A stretch of 64,000 nt of DNA, from NCBI GenBank assembly GCA_043392685.1, contig JBHZGM010000001.1. One strand, 5' to 3'. The translations under genes were made by a program, and so were the position numbers. This stretch comes from Metapseudomonas sp043392685 (GTDB taxonomy: Bacteria; Pseudomonadota; Gammaproteobacteria; Pseudomonadales; Pseudomonadaceae). Below, piece after piece: positions 11,739-21,287 of the stretch; position 1 is the stretch's first letter, and the number at the start of each line of letters is the position of its first letter. Under the pieces are notes generated by a model, which was given only the letters and a program-made list of their open reading frames with translations, was not told the DNA's origin and did no database searches.

Positions 11739-12801
11739 GGGCCACCTCCAGGCAGATCTCGACCACGGTGCGGGTGGCGGCAGGTTTGGCCAGACGGCGG
11801 GCGGTAACACCCATGGCCTTGAGTTTTTCGGGCTGCATCAGGACCTCGGTCAGCTGAGCGGCCAGCGTGGCCGCGTCAGTGGAATGTTGCGGAAGAAGGA
11901 CAGCCGCGCCCTCCTTCGCCAGGTATTCGGCATTGCGCGACTGGTGGTCGTCGATTGCGTGGGGCAGCGGCACCAGAAACGACGGCAGACCAGCAGCGGC
12001 CAGCTCGCTCACGGTCAGGGCGCCGGCACGGCAGATGACCAGATCGGCCCAGGCATAGGCACGGGCCATGTCCTTGATGAAAGGCGCGACCTGGGCTTCG
12101 ACCGCGGCTTGGCGATAACGCTCCGCGGTGATTTCGTCATGTTTGCGCCCAGCCTGGTGGAACACCTCCGGACGCAGCTCGACCGGCAGCCGGGACAGGG
12201 CTTCGGGCAGCAGCTTGTTCAGCGGCTCGGCCCCCAGGCTGCCGCCCAGCACCAGCAGGCGCGGCTTGCGACCGACCAGGGTGTCACGCGGCGTTTCCAG
12301 GAACAGTTCTTCGCGCACCGGATTACCGGTGGTGCGCCGCTTGTCGCTCTTGCCGAAGGTATCGGGAAAGGCCTCGCAAACGCGGCTGGCGATCGGTGCC
12401 AGGCTGCGGTTGGCGGTGCCGGCCACTGCGTTCTGTTCATGAATGATCAGCGGCACGCCGGACAGGCGCGCGGCCAGCCCGCCGGGACCGGTGACATAGC
12501 CACCCATGCCCAGCACGCAGACCGGTTTCAGCTCACGCACGATACGGCGCGCCTGGAACAGCGACTTGAGCAGTTCGAACGGTGCCTTGAGCAAGGACTT
12601 CAATCCCTTGCCGCGCAGGCCACTGACATGGATGAGATGCAGCGGCAGGCCGGCCTGGGGAACCAGTTCGTTCTCGATCCCCTTCGGCGTACCCAGCCAG
12701 TGCACCTTGAAGCCGCGGGCCTGGAACTCGCGGGCACAGGCCAGAGCAGGGAATACGTGACCGCCGGTGCCGCCGGCCATGATCAGCACGTTGCCGCTCA
12801 T
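11731..12801 (-). CDS. murG: MurG glycosyltransferase (lipid II synthase)
   Basis: MurG transfers GlcNAc from UDP-GlcNAc to lipid I, giving lipid II at the inner face of the membrane. The 356-residue GT-B protein has the first G-loop MAGGTGGHVFPALA, the second (GMGGYVTGPGG), and the third (LGGSLGAEPLN), plus HEQNAVAG and the donor-site CRAGALTVSELAAAG. It overlaps ftsW by ATGA and murC by eight bases. Confidence 0.98.
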   Translation of the reverse strand: MSGNVLIMAGGTGGHVFPALACAREFQARGFKVHWLGTPKGIENELVPQAGLPLHLIHVSGLRGKGLKSLLKAPFELLKSLFQARRIVRELKPVCVLGMGGYVTGPGGLAARLSGVPLIIHEQNAVAGTANRSLAPIASRVCEAFPDTFGKSDKRRTTGNPVREELFLETPRDTLVGRKPRLLVLGGSLGAEPLNKLLPEALSRLPVELRPEVFHQAGRKHDEITAERYRQAAVEAQVAPFIKDMARAYAWADLVICRAGALTVSELAAAGLPSFLVPLPHAIDDHQSRNAEYLAKEGAAVLLPQHSTDAATLAAQLTEVLMQPEKLKAMGVTARRLAKPAATRTVVEICLEVAHG

Positions 12802-14006
12802 GGGCGCACCTCCTCATCGAAGAAATCGCTCTCGACGAACTCCACTTCCTCATTGCCGAGGTGAGTGCGCCGCTCCCACTCGATTCGCAGCAGCAGCGCA
12901 AGGCTGACGCAGCAGATCACCAGGGAGCTGCCGCCGTAGCTGAGGAACGGCAGGGTCAGGCCCTTGGTCGGCAGCAGGCCGACATTCACGCCGATATTGA
13001 TCAGCACCTGGCCGATCCAGAGGAAGGCCAAGCCGTAGGCGACGTAAGCAGAGAAGTACTGGCGCGCCTTCTCGGCCCAGAGACCGATATAGAGGGCACG
13101 GACGCTGACGAAGACGAACAGGCCGACGGTCGCCAGGGCGCCGATCATGCCCAGTTCCTCGGCCAGCACCGCGAAGACGAAGTCGGTATGGGCTTCCGGC
13201 AGGTAGAACTGCTTCTGGATGCTGTTGCCCAGGCCGACACCGAACCATTCGCCACGGCCGAAGGCGATCAGTGCCTGGCTGAGCTGGTAGCCCGCGCCGT
13301 ACTGGTCGGCCCAGGGGTCGATGAAGTTGGTCAGGCGCTGCATCCGGTAGCTCTGGCTGGTCATCACCAGCACGCCGGCGGCGAGTACGGCAGCAGCCAG
13401 GGGAACGAAACGCACCAGGTTGATCCCACCGAGGAACAGCATTGCAATGCAAGAGCCCACCAGTACCACGGTGGCGCCGAAGTCCGGTTCCGCAAGCAGC
13501 AAGACGGCGATCGGGCCCAGCACCAGCATCGGCTTGATGAAGCCGGTGAGTTTCTCGCGCACCTCGTCCTGGCGACGCACCAGGTAGCCGGCAATGAACA
13601 TCACGGTGAACAGCTTGGCCAGCTCGGAAGGCTGCAGGTTGAACAGGCCGAAACCGATCCAGCGCTTGGCGCCATTGACTTCCCGACCGATGCCCGGCAG
13701 CAGGACCAGGATCAGCAGAACGAAGGCGGCCAGCATCAGGCGAGCACCATGGCGCTGCCAGAAGGCCATGGGAATCTGCAGCGTGATCAAGCCGGCGACG
13801 ATACCGATGGCCAGGTAAATCAGGTGGCGGATCATGTGGTATAGCGGGTTGCCGGACAGCGCCGCCGCGACTTCCGACGACGCCGAGGTGATCATCACCA
13901 GGCCCAGGCCGAGCAGCGCCAGGCAGCCGGCCAGCAGCGGGAAGTCGATGTCGATGCCGCGGCGGCTGCGCAGCGGCGACGGAGCGGCGAGCAGACGGGC
14001 CAGCAT
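12798..14006 (-). CDS. ftsW: Lipid II polymerase FtsW (SEDS family)
   Basis: FtsW is the septal SEDS glycosyltransferase that works with PBP3 (FtsI). The 402-residue protein has about ten hydrophobic segments. Family motifs are clear: GAKRWIGFG, the catalytic-loop region AEPDFGATV, GLGNSIQKQFYLPEAHTDF and LPTKGLTLPFLSYGG. The open frame runs far upstream, but the ATG at 14006 overlaps the murD stop (TGATG), which fits coupling. The C-terminus is acidic (NEEVEFVESDFFDEE) and cytoplasmic. Confidence 0.97.
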   Translation of the reverse strand: MLARLLAAPSPLRSRRGIDIDFPLLAGCLALLGLGLVMITSASSEVAAALSGNPLYHMIRHLIYLAIGIVAGLITLQIPMAFWQRHGARLMLAAFVLLILVLLPGIGREVNGAKRWIGFGLFNLQPSELAKLFTVMFIAGYLVRRQDEVREKLTGFIKPMLVLGPIAVLLLAEPDFGATVVLVGSCIAMLFLGGINLVRFVPLAAAVLAAGVLVMTSQSYRMQRLTNFIDPWADQYGAGYQLSQALIAFGRGEWFGVGLGNSIQKQFYLPEAHTDFVFAVLAEELGMIGALATVGLFVFVSVRALYIGLWAEKARQYFSAYVAYGLAFLWIGQVLINIGVNVGLLPTKGLTLPFLSYGGSSLVICCVSLALLLRIEWERRTHLGNEEVEFVESDFFDEEVRP

Positions 14007-15352
14007 CAGGAGAGCCCCTCCACGGCCCGGGCGAACAGACGCCCGCGTTCTTCGAAGTTCTTGAACATGTCCAGGCTGGCGCAGGCCGGCGACAGCAGCA
14101 CGGCATCGCCAGACTCGGCCAGTTCGGAGCAGCGCAGCACCGCCTCGTCCAGGGTCTTGACCCGAACCAGCGGCACGGAATCCCCCAGGGCGGCGGCGAT
14201 CAGCTCGGCATCTCGGCCCAGCAGCACCACGGCGCGGCAGAATGCTTCCACCGGGCCCTTGAGGCCGGAGAAATCCGCGCCCTTGCCATCGCCACCGGCG
14301 ATCAGCACCAGCTTGCCGTCGATATCGGCGCCCAGGCCTTCGATGGCCGCCAGGGCCGCGCCGACGTTGGTCGCCTTGGAGTCGTCGTAGTAGGACACGC
14401 CACGCAACTCGCGCACCCACTGGCAACGATGGGCCAGCCCGGCGAAGGTGCGCAGGGTATCGAGCATGGGTTCGAACGGCAGGCCCACCGCGTGGCCAAG
14501 GGCCAGGGCAGCCAGCGCGTTGGACTGGTTGTGGGCGCCGCGAATCTTCAGTTCGCGCACCGGCATCAGCTTGTCGAACTGGTAGGCCAGGTACTTCTCG
14601 CCGTCTTCCTCGATCAGGCCGAAGGACTTGAAGTCGGGCTGGTTCAGGCCGAATGTCCAGCAGGGCAGCTGGTCGGCCACCAGCGGACGCGACAAGGCAT
14701 CGCCACGATTGACGACGACCTGGCGCGCACCACGGAAGATGCGGTGCTTGGCGAGGTGGTAGGCCTGCATGTCAGCGTAGCGATCCATGTGGTCTTCGCT
14801 GACGTTGAGCACGGTAGCCACCTCGGCATTCAGCCGGTCGGTGGTTTCCAGCTGGAAACTGGACAGCTCCAGCACGTAGAGCTCGACGTCGTCGTCCAGC
14901 AGGTCCAGCGCCGGGGTACCGAGGTTGCCGCCCACGGCGACGCGCTTGCCGGCAGCCCGGGCCATATCGCCCACCAGGGTGGTGACAGTGCTCTTGGCGT
15001 TGGAGCCGGTGATGGCGACGATCGGCGCCTTGGCGTGGCGGGTGAACAGTTGGATATCGCCGGACAACCTGGTGCCACGCCGTGCCGCTTCCTGCAGGGC
15101 GGGCGTGGCCAGGGCCAGGCCGGGGCTCACGTAAAGTTCGCTGGCGCGGCTGAGGAAATCCGGGTCGAGCTCGCCACAGCGCACTTCCACCTGCGGGAAC
15201 TGGCTCTGGATAGTCGCCAGTTCCGGCGGGTTCGCACGGGTATCAGCCACGGCAAACGGCACGCCCTGGCGCGCCAGGAAGCGCACCAGGGACATGCCGC
15301 TCTTGCCGAGGCCGACAACGATGCGGAACTGGTCGGAAGCGATCAGCGTCAC
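14006..15352 (-). CDS. murD: UDP-N-acetylmuramoyl-L-alanine--D-glutamate ligase
   Basis: MurD adds D-Glu to the growing stem peptide. The 448-residue protein has the ATP loop ITGSNAKSTVTTLVG, the NVSEDHMDRY segment, and the C-terminal LLSPACASLDMFKNFEERG signature. The start is a GTG at 15352, six bases after the mraY stop; the resulting N-terminus (TLIASDQFRIVVGLGKSGMS) matches Pseudomonas MurD. Confidence 0.97.
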   Translation of the reverse strand: MTLIASDQFRIVVGLGKSGMSLVRFLARQGVPFAVADTRANPPELATIQSQFPQVEVRCGELDPDFLSRASELYVSPGLALATPALQEAARRGTRLSGDIQLFTRHAKAPIVAITGSNAKSTVTTLVGDMARAAGKRVAVGGNLGTPALDLLDDDVELYVLELSSFQLETTDRLNAEVATVLNVSEDHMDRYADMQAYHLAKHRIFRGARQVVVNRGDALSRPLVADQLPCWTFGLNQPDFKSFGLIEEDGEKYLAYQFDKLMPVRELKIRGAHNQSNALAALALGHAVGLPFEPMLDTLRTFAGLAHRCQWVRELRGVSYYDDSKATNVGAALAAIEGLGADIDGKLVLIAGGDGKGADFSGLKGPVEAFCRAVVLLGRDAELIAAALGDSVPLVRVKTLDEAVLRCSELAESGDAVLLSPACASLDMFKNFEERGRLFARAVEGLS

Positions 15353-15358
15353 TCTCGA

Positions 15359-16441
15359 TTACCTCAGTTTCAGGGTGGCAAGACCAATCAGCACCAGGAT
15401 CACGGTGATGATCCAGAACCGTACGATGACCCGGGGTTCGGGCCAGCCTTTCAGTTCGAAATGGTGATGAATAGGGGCCATGCGGAATACACGACGACCG
15501 GTCAGCTTGAACGAAGCGACCTGGATCATCACCGACAGGGTTTCCATGACGAACACGCCGCCCATGATGAACAGCACCACTTCCTGGCGCACGATCACGG
15601 CAATGGTGCCGAGGGCGGCGCCCAGGGCCAGGGCGCCGACGTCGCCCATGAAGACCTGGGCCGGGTAGGTGTTGAACCAGAGGAAGCCGAGGCCGGCGCC
15701 CACCAGGGCGGCGCAGAACACGATCAGCTCGCCAGCGCCCGGTACGTACGGGATCAGCAGGTATTCGGCGAATTTGATGTTGCCCGACAGGTAGCAGAAG
15801 ATCCCAAGCGCGCCGCCGACCATCACGGTGGGCATGATCGCCAGGCCATCGAGGCCGTCGGTCAGGTTCACCGCGTTGCTGGAGCCGACGATCACGAAGT
15901 AGGTCAGCACCACGAAGCCGATGCCCAGCGGGACCTCGATGTTCTTCGCCAGCGGCAGGATCAGCGTGGTCTCGGCCGGCGTGCTGGCTGTCATATAAAG
16001 GAAGATCGCGGCGGCGATGCCGAACACGGACTGCCAGAAATACTTCCAGCGGCTCGGCAGGCCGCGGGAGTTCTTCTCGATCACCTTGCGGTAGTCATCC
16101 ACCCAGCCGATGGCGCCGAACGCCAGAGTCACGGCCAGCACCACCCACACGTAGCGATTGGACAGGTCGGCCCAGAGCAGGGTGCTGATGGCGATGGCGG
16201 TAAGGATCAGCGCGCCGCCCATGGTCGGCGTGCCGGATTTCGACAGGTGCGATTGCGGGCCGTCGTTACGCACGGCCTGACCGATCTGGCGGACCTGCAG
16301 AGTGCGGATCATCCAGGGACCGAGCCAGAGCGACAGCGACAGCGCTGTCAGGACGCCGAGAATCCCGCGCAGGGTCAGGTACTGGAATACGCCAAACCCT
16401 TTATGGAACTGTTGCAGGTACTCAGCGAGCAGCAGCAGCAT
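15359..16441 (-). CDS. mraY: Phospho-MurNAc-pentapeptide translocase
   Basis: MraY transfers phospho-MurNAc-pentapeptide to undecaprenyl phosphate, making lipid I. The 360-residue protein has ten predicted membrane segments. Conserved motifs include SKSGTPTMGG, the catalytic WVDDYRK, NLTDGLDGLA, FMGDVGALALG and RMAPIHHHFELKGWPE, which holds the HHH motif near the C-terminus. It follows murF with a two-base gap. Confidence 0.98.
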   Translation of the reverse strand: MLLLLAEYLQQFHKGFGVFQYLTLRGILGVLTALSLSLWLGPWMIRTLQVRQIGQAVRNDGPQSHLSKSGTPTMGGALILTAIAISTLLWADLSNRYVWVVLAVTLAFGAIGWVDDYRKVIEKNSRGLPSRWKYFWQSVFGIAAAIFLYMTASTPAETTLILPLAKNIEVPLGIGFVVLTYFVIVGSSNAVNLTDGLDGLAIMPTVMVGGALGIFCYLSGNIKFAEYLLIPYVPGAGELIVFCAALVGAGLGFLWFNTYPAQVFMGDVGALALGAALGTIAVIVRQEVVLFIMGGVFVMETLSVMIQVASFKLTGRRVFRMAPIHHHFELKGWPEPRVIVRFWIITVILVLIGLATLKLR

Positions 16442-16443
16442 GA

Positions 16444-17808
16444 TTAGTGAGCCTCCCCCGTCCCGCAGAATGCCGCGACGACTTTGTCCATCGCCGCGCT
16501 GCGGGAACCTTTGATCAGAATTGTGGTGTTTGCATCCTGCTCGCTGACCAGGGCCTGGATCAGGCTGGCCTGGTCGGCGAAATGGCGCCCCTGGGCACCA
16601 AAGGCAGCGACGGCATGCGCCATCAGCGGGCCAACGGCGTACAGGGCACTGACTTTGCCGCGAGCGTACTCGCCAACTTCGCGGTGCCCTTGCTCGGCCC
16701 AGTCGCCGAGTTCGCCCATATCCCCGAGCACCAGGACGGTGCGACCGGAAAAGCCGGCGAGTATATCAACGGCGGCCAGCATCGACGCGGGGTTGGCGTT
16801 GTAGCTGTCGTCGATCACGCGCATGCCGCTTGTGGCGAGCTGCGCTACGGCGCGGCCTTTGACCGGCTGCAGGCTTTCCAGGCCTGCCTTGATCCCGACA
16901 AGCGGCACGCCAAGGACGTGGGCGGCAGCCGCGGCGGCCAGGGCGTTGGCGACGTTGTGCGCCCCCAACAGGTTCAGCTGGATGTCCGCGTCGCCAACCA
17001 GGCCGCGAAGGCTGAAGGCCATGCAACCGCGAGCATCGCGGGTCAGGTTCTCGGCACGCACGTCGGCGCGGCCATCGGTCACGCCGAAGCTGATCACACG
17101 GCGGCCTGCTGCGCGGGCGTGCCAGACATCGAACGCGCGGTCGTCGCGATTCAGCACGGCGACCCCGTCAGCCGGCAGACCCTCGAGGATCTCGCCCTTG
17201 GCTTCGACAATCTTCTCCGGGCCGCCGAACTCGCCCACATGGGCGGTACCGGCGTTGTTCAGGATCGCCACCTGCGGCCGGGTCAGGCCGACGGTGTAGA
17301 GGATTTCACCAATGCGCGAGGCGCCCAGCTCGATCACCGCGCTGTCGTGTTCGGCGCCCAGTTCCAGAAGGGTCAGGGGCACGCCAAGGTCGTTGTTCAA
17401 ATTGCCTCGAGTTGCCAGCACGCTTCCCTGGGTCCGCAGGATGCTGGCGAGCATTTCCTTGACCGTGGTCTTGCCACTGGAACCGGTGACCGCGGCGACA
17501 CGTCCGCTAAACCGGTCGCGATTGCAGGCGCCCAGGCGACCGAGACCTTCGCGGGTATCGGCCACCACGAGTTGCGGGATGGGCGCATCCGCCACCTTGT
17601 GCTGTACCAGGGCCGCAACGGCGCCCTTGGCAGCAACCTCGGCGAGGTAGTCATGGCCGTCGAAACGCGGACCGACCAGGGCGATGAACAGCTGCCCGGC
17701 TTCGATCTTGCGGCTGTCGCTGGAAACGCCGGTGAAGGCAGCGTCCGCCCCTACCAGCTCGGCCTGCAGCGGCCCGAGGAGTTCGGAAAGACGGAAGGGC
17801 TTAAGCAT
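16444..17808 (-). CDS. murF: UDP-MurNAc-tripeptide--D-alanyl-D-alanine ligase
   Basis: MurF adds the D-Ala-D-Ala made by DdlB to the UDP-MurNAc-tripeptide. The 454-residue protein has the N-terminal VSSDSRKIEAGQLFIAL motif, the ATP loop VTGSSGKTTVKEML, an NAGTAHVGEFGG segment and VIDDSYNANPASM. The upstream open frame belongs to murE; the ATG at 17808 overlaps the murE stop by eight bases. Confidence 0.97.
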   Translation of the reverse strand: MLKPFRLSELLGPLQAELVGADAAFTGVSSDSRKIEAGQLFIALVGPRFDGHDYLAEVAAKGAVAALVQHKVADAPIPQLVVADTREGLGRLGACNRDRFSGRVAAVTGSSGKTTVKEMLASILRTQGSVLATRGNLNNDLGVPLTLLELGAEHDSAVIELGASRIGEILYTVGLTRPQVAILNNAGTAHVGEFGGPEKIVEAKGEILEGLPADGVAVLNRDDRAFDVWHARAAGRRVISFGVTDGRADVRAENLTRDARGCMAFSLRGLVGDADIQLNLLGAHNVANALAAAAAAHVLGVPLVGIKAGLESLQPVKGRAVAQLATSGMRVIDDSYNANPASMLAAVDILAGFSGRTVLVLGDMGELGDWAEQGHREVGEYARGKVSALYAVGPLMAHAVAAFGAQGRHFADQASLIQALVSEQDANTTILIKGSRSAAMDKVVAAFCGTGEAH

Positions 17809-19264
17809 TGGGCACCTCCCACGCGTCCAATGCCTTGGCCGCTTCATCGAGATCGGAGAACGGATGACGTACGCCGGCGATCTCCTGGTAATCCTCATGA
17901 CCTTTGCCGGCCAGCAGCACGACGTCATCGACGCCGGCGGAAGCGATCAAGCGGGCGATCGCCTGACCGCGGCCAGCAACGAAATCCACCTTGTCCGCGT
18001 CGGCAAAGCCCGGACGGATATCGGCGAAGATCTGCGCCGGGTCTTCGCTGCGCGGGTTGTCGTCGGTCACCAGCACATAGTCGGCCAGACGTTCGGCAAC
18101 GGCGGCCATCAGCGGACGCTTGCCGCGATCGCGATCGCCGCCACACCCGAACAGACAGAGCAGGCGCCCACGAACATGGGGACGCAGGGCCTGCAGTACC
18201 TTCTCCAGGGCATCTGGCGTGTGGGCGTAATCCACCACCACCAACGGCTTCTCACCGCCGCCCAAGCGCTGCATGCGCCCCACCGGGCCTTGCAGCGACG
18301 GCAGGACGTTCAGCACATCCGCCAGCGGGTAGTCCATGGCCAGCAACGCACCGACCACGGCCAGCAGGTTGCTCAGGTTGAAGCGCCCCAGCAGCGGGCT
18401 GCGCAGCAGGCCTTCGCCCTGATGGGTAACCAGTTGGGCACGCACGCCGTGATCGTCGAAGTGGGCTTCGCGGCAATAAAGGAAGGCGCTGGAATCTTCC
18501 AGGCTGTAACTGAACAGACGCGACTCGTGCTGTTCGGCGGCCAGTTGACGGCCGAATTCGTCATCCAGGTTGATCACCCGCGCACGCAGGTTCGGCCAGC
18601 TGAACAACTTGGCCTTGGCAGCTGCGTAGGCCTCCATCGAACCATGGAAGTCCAGGTGGTCGCGGGACAGGTTGGTGAACGCTGCGACGTCGAAGTCCAG
18701 CGCGGCAACCCGGCCCTGCTCCAGGCCATGGGAGGAAACCTCCATTGCCACGGCACGCGCACCGGCCTGTTTCAGGCCTGCCAGGGTGGCCTGCACGGCC
18801 AGCGGATCGGGCGTGGTGTGGCGACCGCTTTCCAGCTCGCCATAGAAGCCGGTACCCAGGGTACCGACGATGCCGCAGCGCTCGCCCAACTGGTCGAGGG
18901 CCTGGGCCAGCAGTTGGCTGACGCTGGTCTTGCCATTGGTGCCGGTGACACCCACCAGGCGCAGGGCGCGGCTCGGCTCACCATAGAAGCGGCCGGCGAT
19001 GGCCGACAGCTGGCCGGCCAGGCCCTTGACCGGGATCAGCTCGGCACCGGCGGTTTCCGGCACCTGCGCATCCACGGCTTCATAGACCACAGCGACGGCG
19101 CCACGTGACACCGCATCGGCAATGTGGTCGCGGCCATCGTGCTGAGCACCGGGCACGGCCAGAAACAGATCGCCCGGACGCACCTTGCGGCTGTCCAGGG
19201 TCAGTTCACGAATCAGGGTAGCGCCTTGCGCCTGGGGCAATAATTGGTTCAGTGGCATGGGCAT
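17801..19264 (-). CDS. murE: UDP-MurNAc-L-Ala-D-Glu--meso-diaminopimelate ligase
   Basis: MurE adds the third stem residue. The 487-residue protein has ELTLDSRKVRPGDLFLAVPG at the N-terminus, the ATP loop VTGTNGKTSVSQLLAQ, and DNPRSEDPAQIFADI. The DNPR motif is the recognised signature for meso-diaminopimelate specificity, as expected in a Gram-negative. The ATG at 19264 overlaps the ftsI stop (TGATG); a second Met two codons on is a possible alternative. Confidence 0.97.
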   Translation of the reverse strand: MPMPLNQLLPQAQGATLIRELTLDSRKVRPGDLFLAVPGAQHDGRDHIADAVSRGAVAVVYEAVDAQVPETAGAELIPVKGLAGQLSAIAGRFYGEPSRALRLVGVTGTNGKTSVSQLLAQALDQLGERCGIVGTLGTGFYGELESGRHTTPDPLAVQATLAGLKQAGARAVAMEVSSHGLEQGRVAALDFDVAAFTNLSRDHLDFHGSMEAYAAAKAKLFSWPNLRARVINLDDEFGRQLAAEQHESRLFSYSLEDSSAFLYCREAHFDDHGVRAQLVTHQGEGLLRSPLLGRFNLSNLLAVVGALLAMDYPLADVLNVLPSLQGPVGRMQRLGGGEKPLVVVDYAHTPDALEKVLQALRPHVRGRLLCLFGCGGDRDRGKRPLMAAVAERLADYVLVTDDNPRSEDPAQIFADIRPGFADADKVDFVAGRGQAIARLIASAGVDDVVLLAGKGHEDYQEIAGVRHPFSDLDEAAKALDAWEVPNA

Positions 19265-20997
19265 CAGATCCGCCCTCCTTTGCCGGTGGCCGCTTCCGCG
19301 GTCTGTTGTTCCTCGGCGGGCAGGTTGTCCGGCGCGATGTTCATCAGTCGCAGCGCACCGGCCATCACCTTGCCGAATACCGGGGCCGAAACCAGGCCGC
19401 CGAAATAGCCCGCCTTGCTGGGTTCGTCGATCACCACCACCATCGCGATGCGCGGATTGGTGGACGGACCGAAGCCCGCGAAGAGCGAGCGATAGGCGTT
19501 CTGGGTGTAGCCCTTGGTTCCTACGCTGGCTTTACGCGCCGTACCACTCTTGCCGGACACGTGGTAGCCCGGCACTTGCGCGCGGAACACGCCGCGCGGC
19601 GCCTCGACCACCTGCTGGAGCATGCCCTGCAGGGTCTTGGCCACTTCTTCCGGCAGAACCTGGGCACCTTCAGGGGTGCTGTCCACGCGGGTCATCGACA
19701 GCGGCACTGCCTGACCGTTGTTGGCCAGGGTGGCGTAGGCATGGACGAGCTGGATCGCGGTAGTCGACAGGCCATAGCCATAGGACAGAGTGGCGGTCTC
19801 GGCCTTGCGCCACTCGCGGTGGTTGGGCAGGTTGCCCACGCGCTCGCCCGGGAAACCGAGACCGGTATCCTGGCCGAGGCCAAGCCTGCGCATGGTGTCG
19901 TAAATGGTCTCGCCGCCGATATCGAAGGCGATCTTGCTCATGCCGACGTTACTGGAGTTGATCAGGATTCCAGTCAGGTCAAGGACCGGCCCTTCGGTCC
20001 TGGACACATCCTTGATGGTGTAGCGGCCGATCTGCAGCGAACCGGGATAGACCTCGACCTTGTTCTCGGGCTTCCAGCGGCCGGTCTGCAGCGCAGCGGC
20101 CATGGAAATCGGCTTGACCGTGGAACCCGGCTCGAACACGTCGATCATCGCGCGGTTGCGCATGGCCGCGGGCTGCAGGTTGCGACGGTTGTTCGGGTTG
20201 TAGGTGGGCTGGTTGGCCATGGCCAGCACTTCGCCAGTCTTCACGTCGACGATCACCAGGCTGCCGGCCTTCGCGCCGTTTTCTACCAGGGCATTGCGCA
20301 GTTCCCGGTGGGCCAGGTACTGCAACCGCAGGTCGATGGACAGGGCCAGGGTCTTGCCCGGTTTGGCGTTGCGGGCGACCTGGACGTCCTTGATCAGACG
20401 GCCACGACGGTCCTTGAGGACCTGGCGTTTGCCGGGAACACCGGCCAGCCACTCCTCGAACGAAAGCTCGACACCTTCGCGACCGCGGTCGTCGACATCG
20501 GTGAAGCCCACCACATGGGCGGTCACTTCACCCGCCGGATAGAAGCGGCGGAATTCCTCGATCGCATAAATGCCCGGCAGCTTGTTGGCCAGGATCGCCT
20601 GCCCCTGCTCCGGGGTGAGACCGCGCGCCAGGTACATGAACTCGCGATTGGCGTTCTGCTCGATGCGCTGGGCGAAGGCCTTCGGCTCCTGGCCCAGCGC
20701 CTGGGCGATGCGCGGCCACTCGTCGCGAACCGCCATCAGATCCTTGGGGTTGGTCCAGAGAGTGGTGACCGGGGTGCTCACCGCCAGCGGCTCGCCATTG
20801 CGGTCGGTGATCAGGCCGCGATGGGCGGGAATCGGGATATGCCGCACGCTACGGGCATCGCCATGCGCCTTGAGGAAGTCATGGTCGATCACGTGCAGGT
20901 CGACGATACGCCAGGAAATAGCGCCGACCATGATGGCGAGCAGGCCCAGAACGATCCGGAAGCGCCAAGGATAGAGTGCGCCTTCCAGCTTCATCAT
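19264..20997 (-). CDS. ftsI: Septal transpeptidase PBP3
   Basis: FtsI cross-links septal peptidoglycan and is a main beta-lactam target. The 577-residue protein has a short cytoplasmic tail, one membrane segment (about residues 13-35), a dimerisation domain and a transpeptidase domain. Active-site motifs are EPGSTVKP (nucleophile Ser near residue 292), SSNVG and KSGTARK. The C-terminal tail ends KGGRI, close to that of P. aeruginosa PBP3. Two ATG codons in tandem (20997 and 20994) can start it; the first overlaps the ftsL stop. Confidence 0.98.
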   Translation of the reverse strand: MMKLEGALYPWRFRIVLGLLAIMVGAISWRIVDLHVIDHDFLKAHGDARSVRHIPIPAHRGLITDRNGEPLAVSTPVTTLWTNPKDLMAVRDEWPRIAQALGQEPKAFAQRIEQNANREFMYLARGLTPEQGQAILANKLPGIYAIEEFRRFYPAGEVTAHVVGFTDVDDRGREGVELSFEEWLAGVPGKRQVLKDRRGRLIKDVQVARNAKPGKTLALSIDLRLQYLAHRELRNALVENGAKAGSLVIVDVKTGEVLAMANQPTYNPNNRRNLQPAAMRNRAMIDVFEPGSTVKPISMAAALQTGRWKPENKVEVYPGSLQIGRYTIKDVSRTEGPVLDLTGILINSSNVGMSKIAFDIGGETIYDTMRRLGLGQDTGLGFPGERVGNLPNHREWRKAETATLSYGYGLSTTAIQLVHAYATLANNGQAVPLSMTRVDSTPEGAQVLPEEVAKTLQGMLQQVVEAPRGVFRAQVPGYHVSGKSGTARKASVGTKGYTQNAYRSLFAGFGPSTNPRIAMVVVIDEPSKAGYFGGLVSAPVFGKVMAGALRLMNIAPDNLPAEEQQTAEAATGKGGRI

Positions 20998-21287
20998 GGC
21001 GCCACCATCCGTACTTCGGCCGGATCGGGGATGCGCATCTTCAGCTGTTCGCTGGCCAGGGATTCGATGCGGTTGTGTGCGGTCCAGGTGCTCTGTTCGA
21101 GAACCAGTCGCCCCCATTCGGCCTGGGCCTTGTCGCGCACACTGAGCTCCGCGTAAAGCTCGTTGAGCAGCTTGCGGTTCCAGTGGGCGCTGTAGGAAAC
21201 GGCAATGGCGGACAGCAGGATGCCGACGAACAGCAGCAGCATCACCAGGCTGCCACCGGGCAGGGGCTTGGCGTAGAGGCGGCTCAT
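20994..21287 (-). CDS. ftsL: Cell division protein FtsL
   Basis: FtsL is a small bitopic divisome protein that forms a coiled-coil complex with FtsB and FtsQ and activates FtsWI. The 97-residue product has one membrane segment near residues 12-30 (LVMLLLFVGILLSAIAVSYS) followed by a heptad-like periplasmic stretch. It sits between rsmH and ftsI with four-base overlaps on both sides, its invariant place in the cluster. Confidence 0.95.
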   Translation of the reverse strand: MSRLYAKPLPGGSLVMLLLFVGILLSAIAVSYSAHWNRKLLNELYAELSVRDKAQAEWGRLVLEQSTWTAHNRIESLASEQLKMRIPDPAEVRMVAP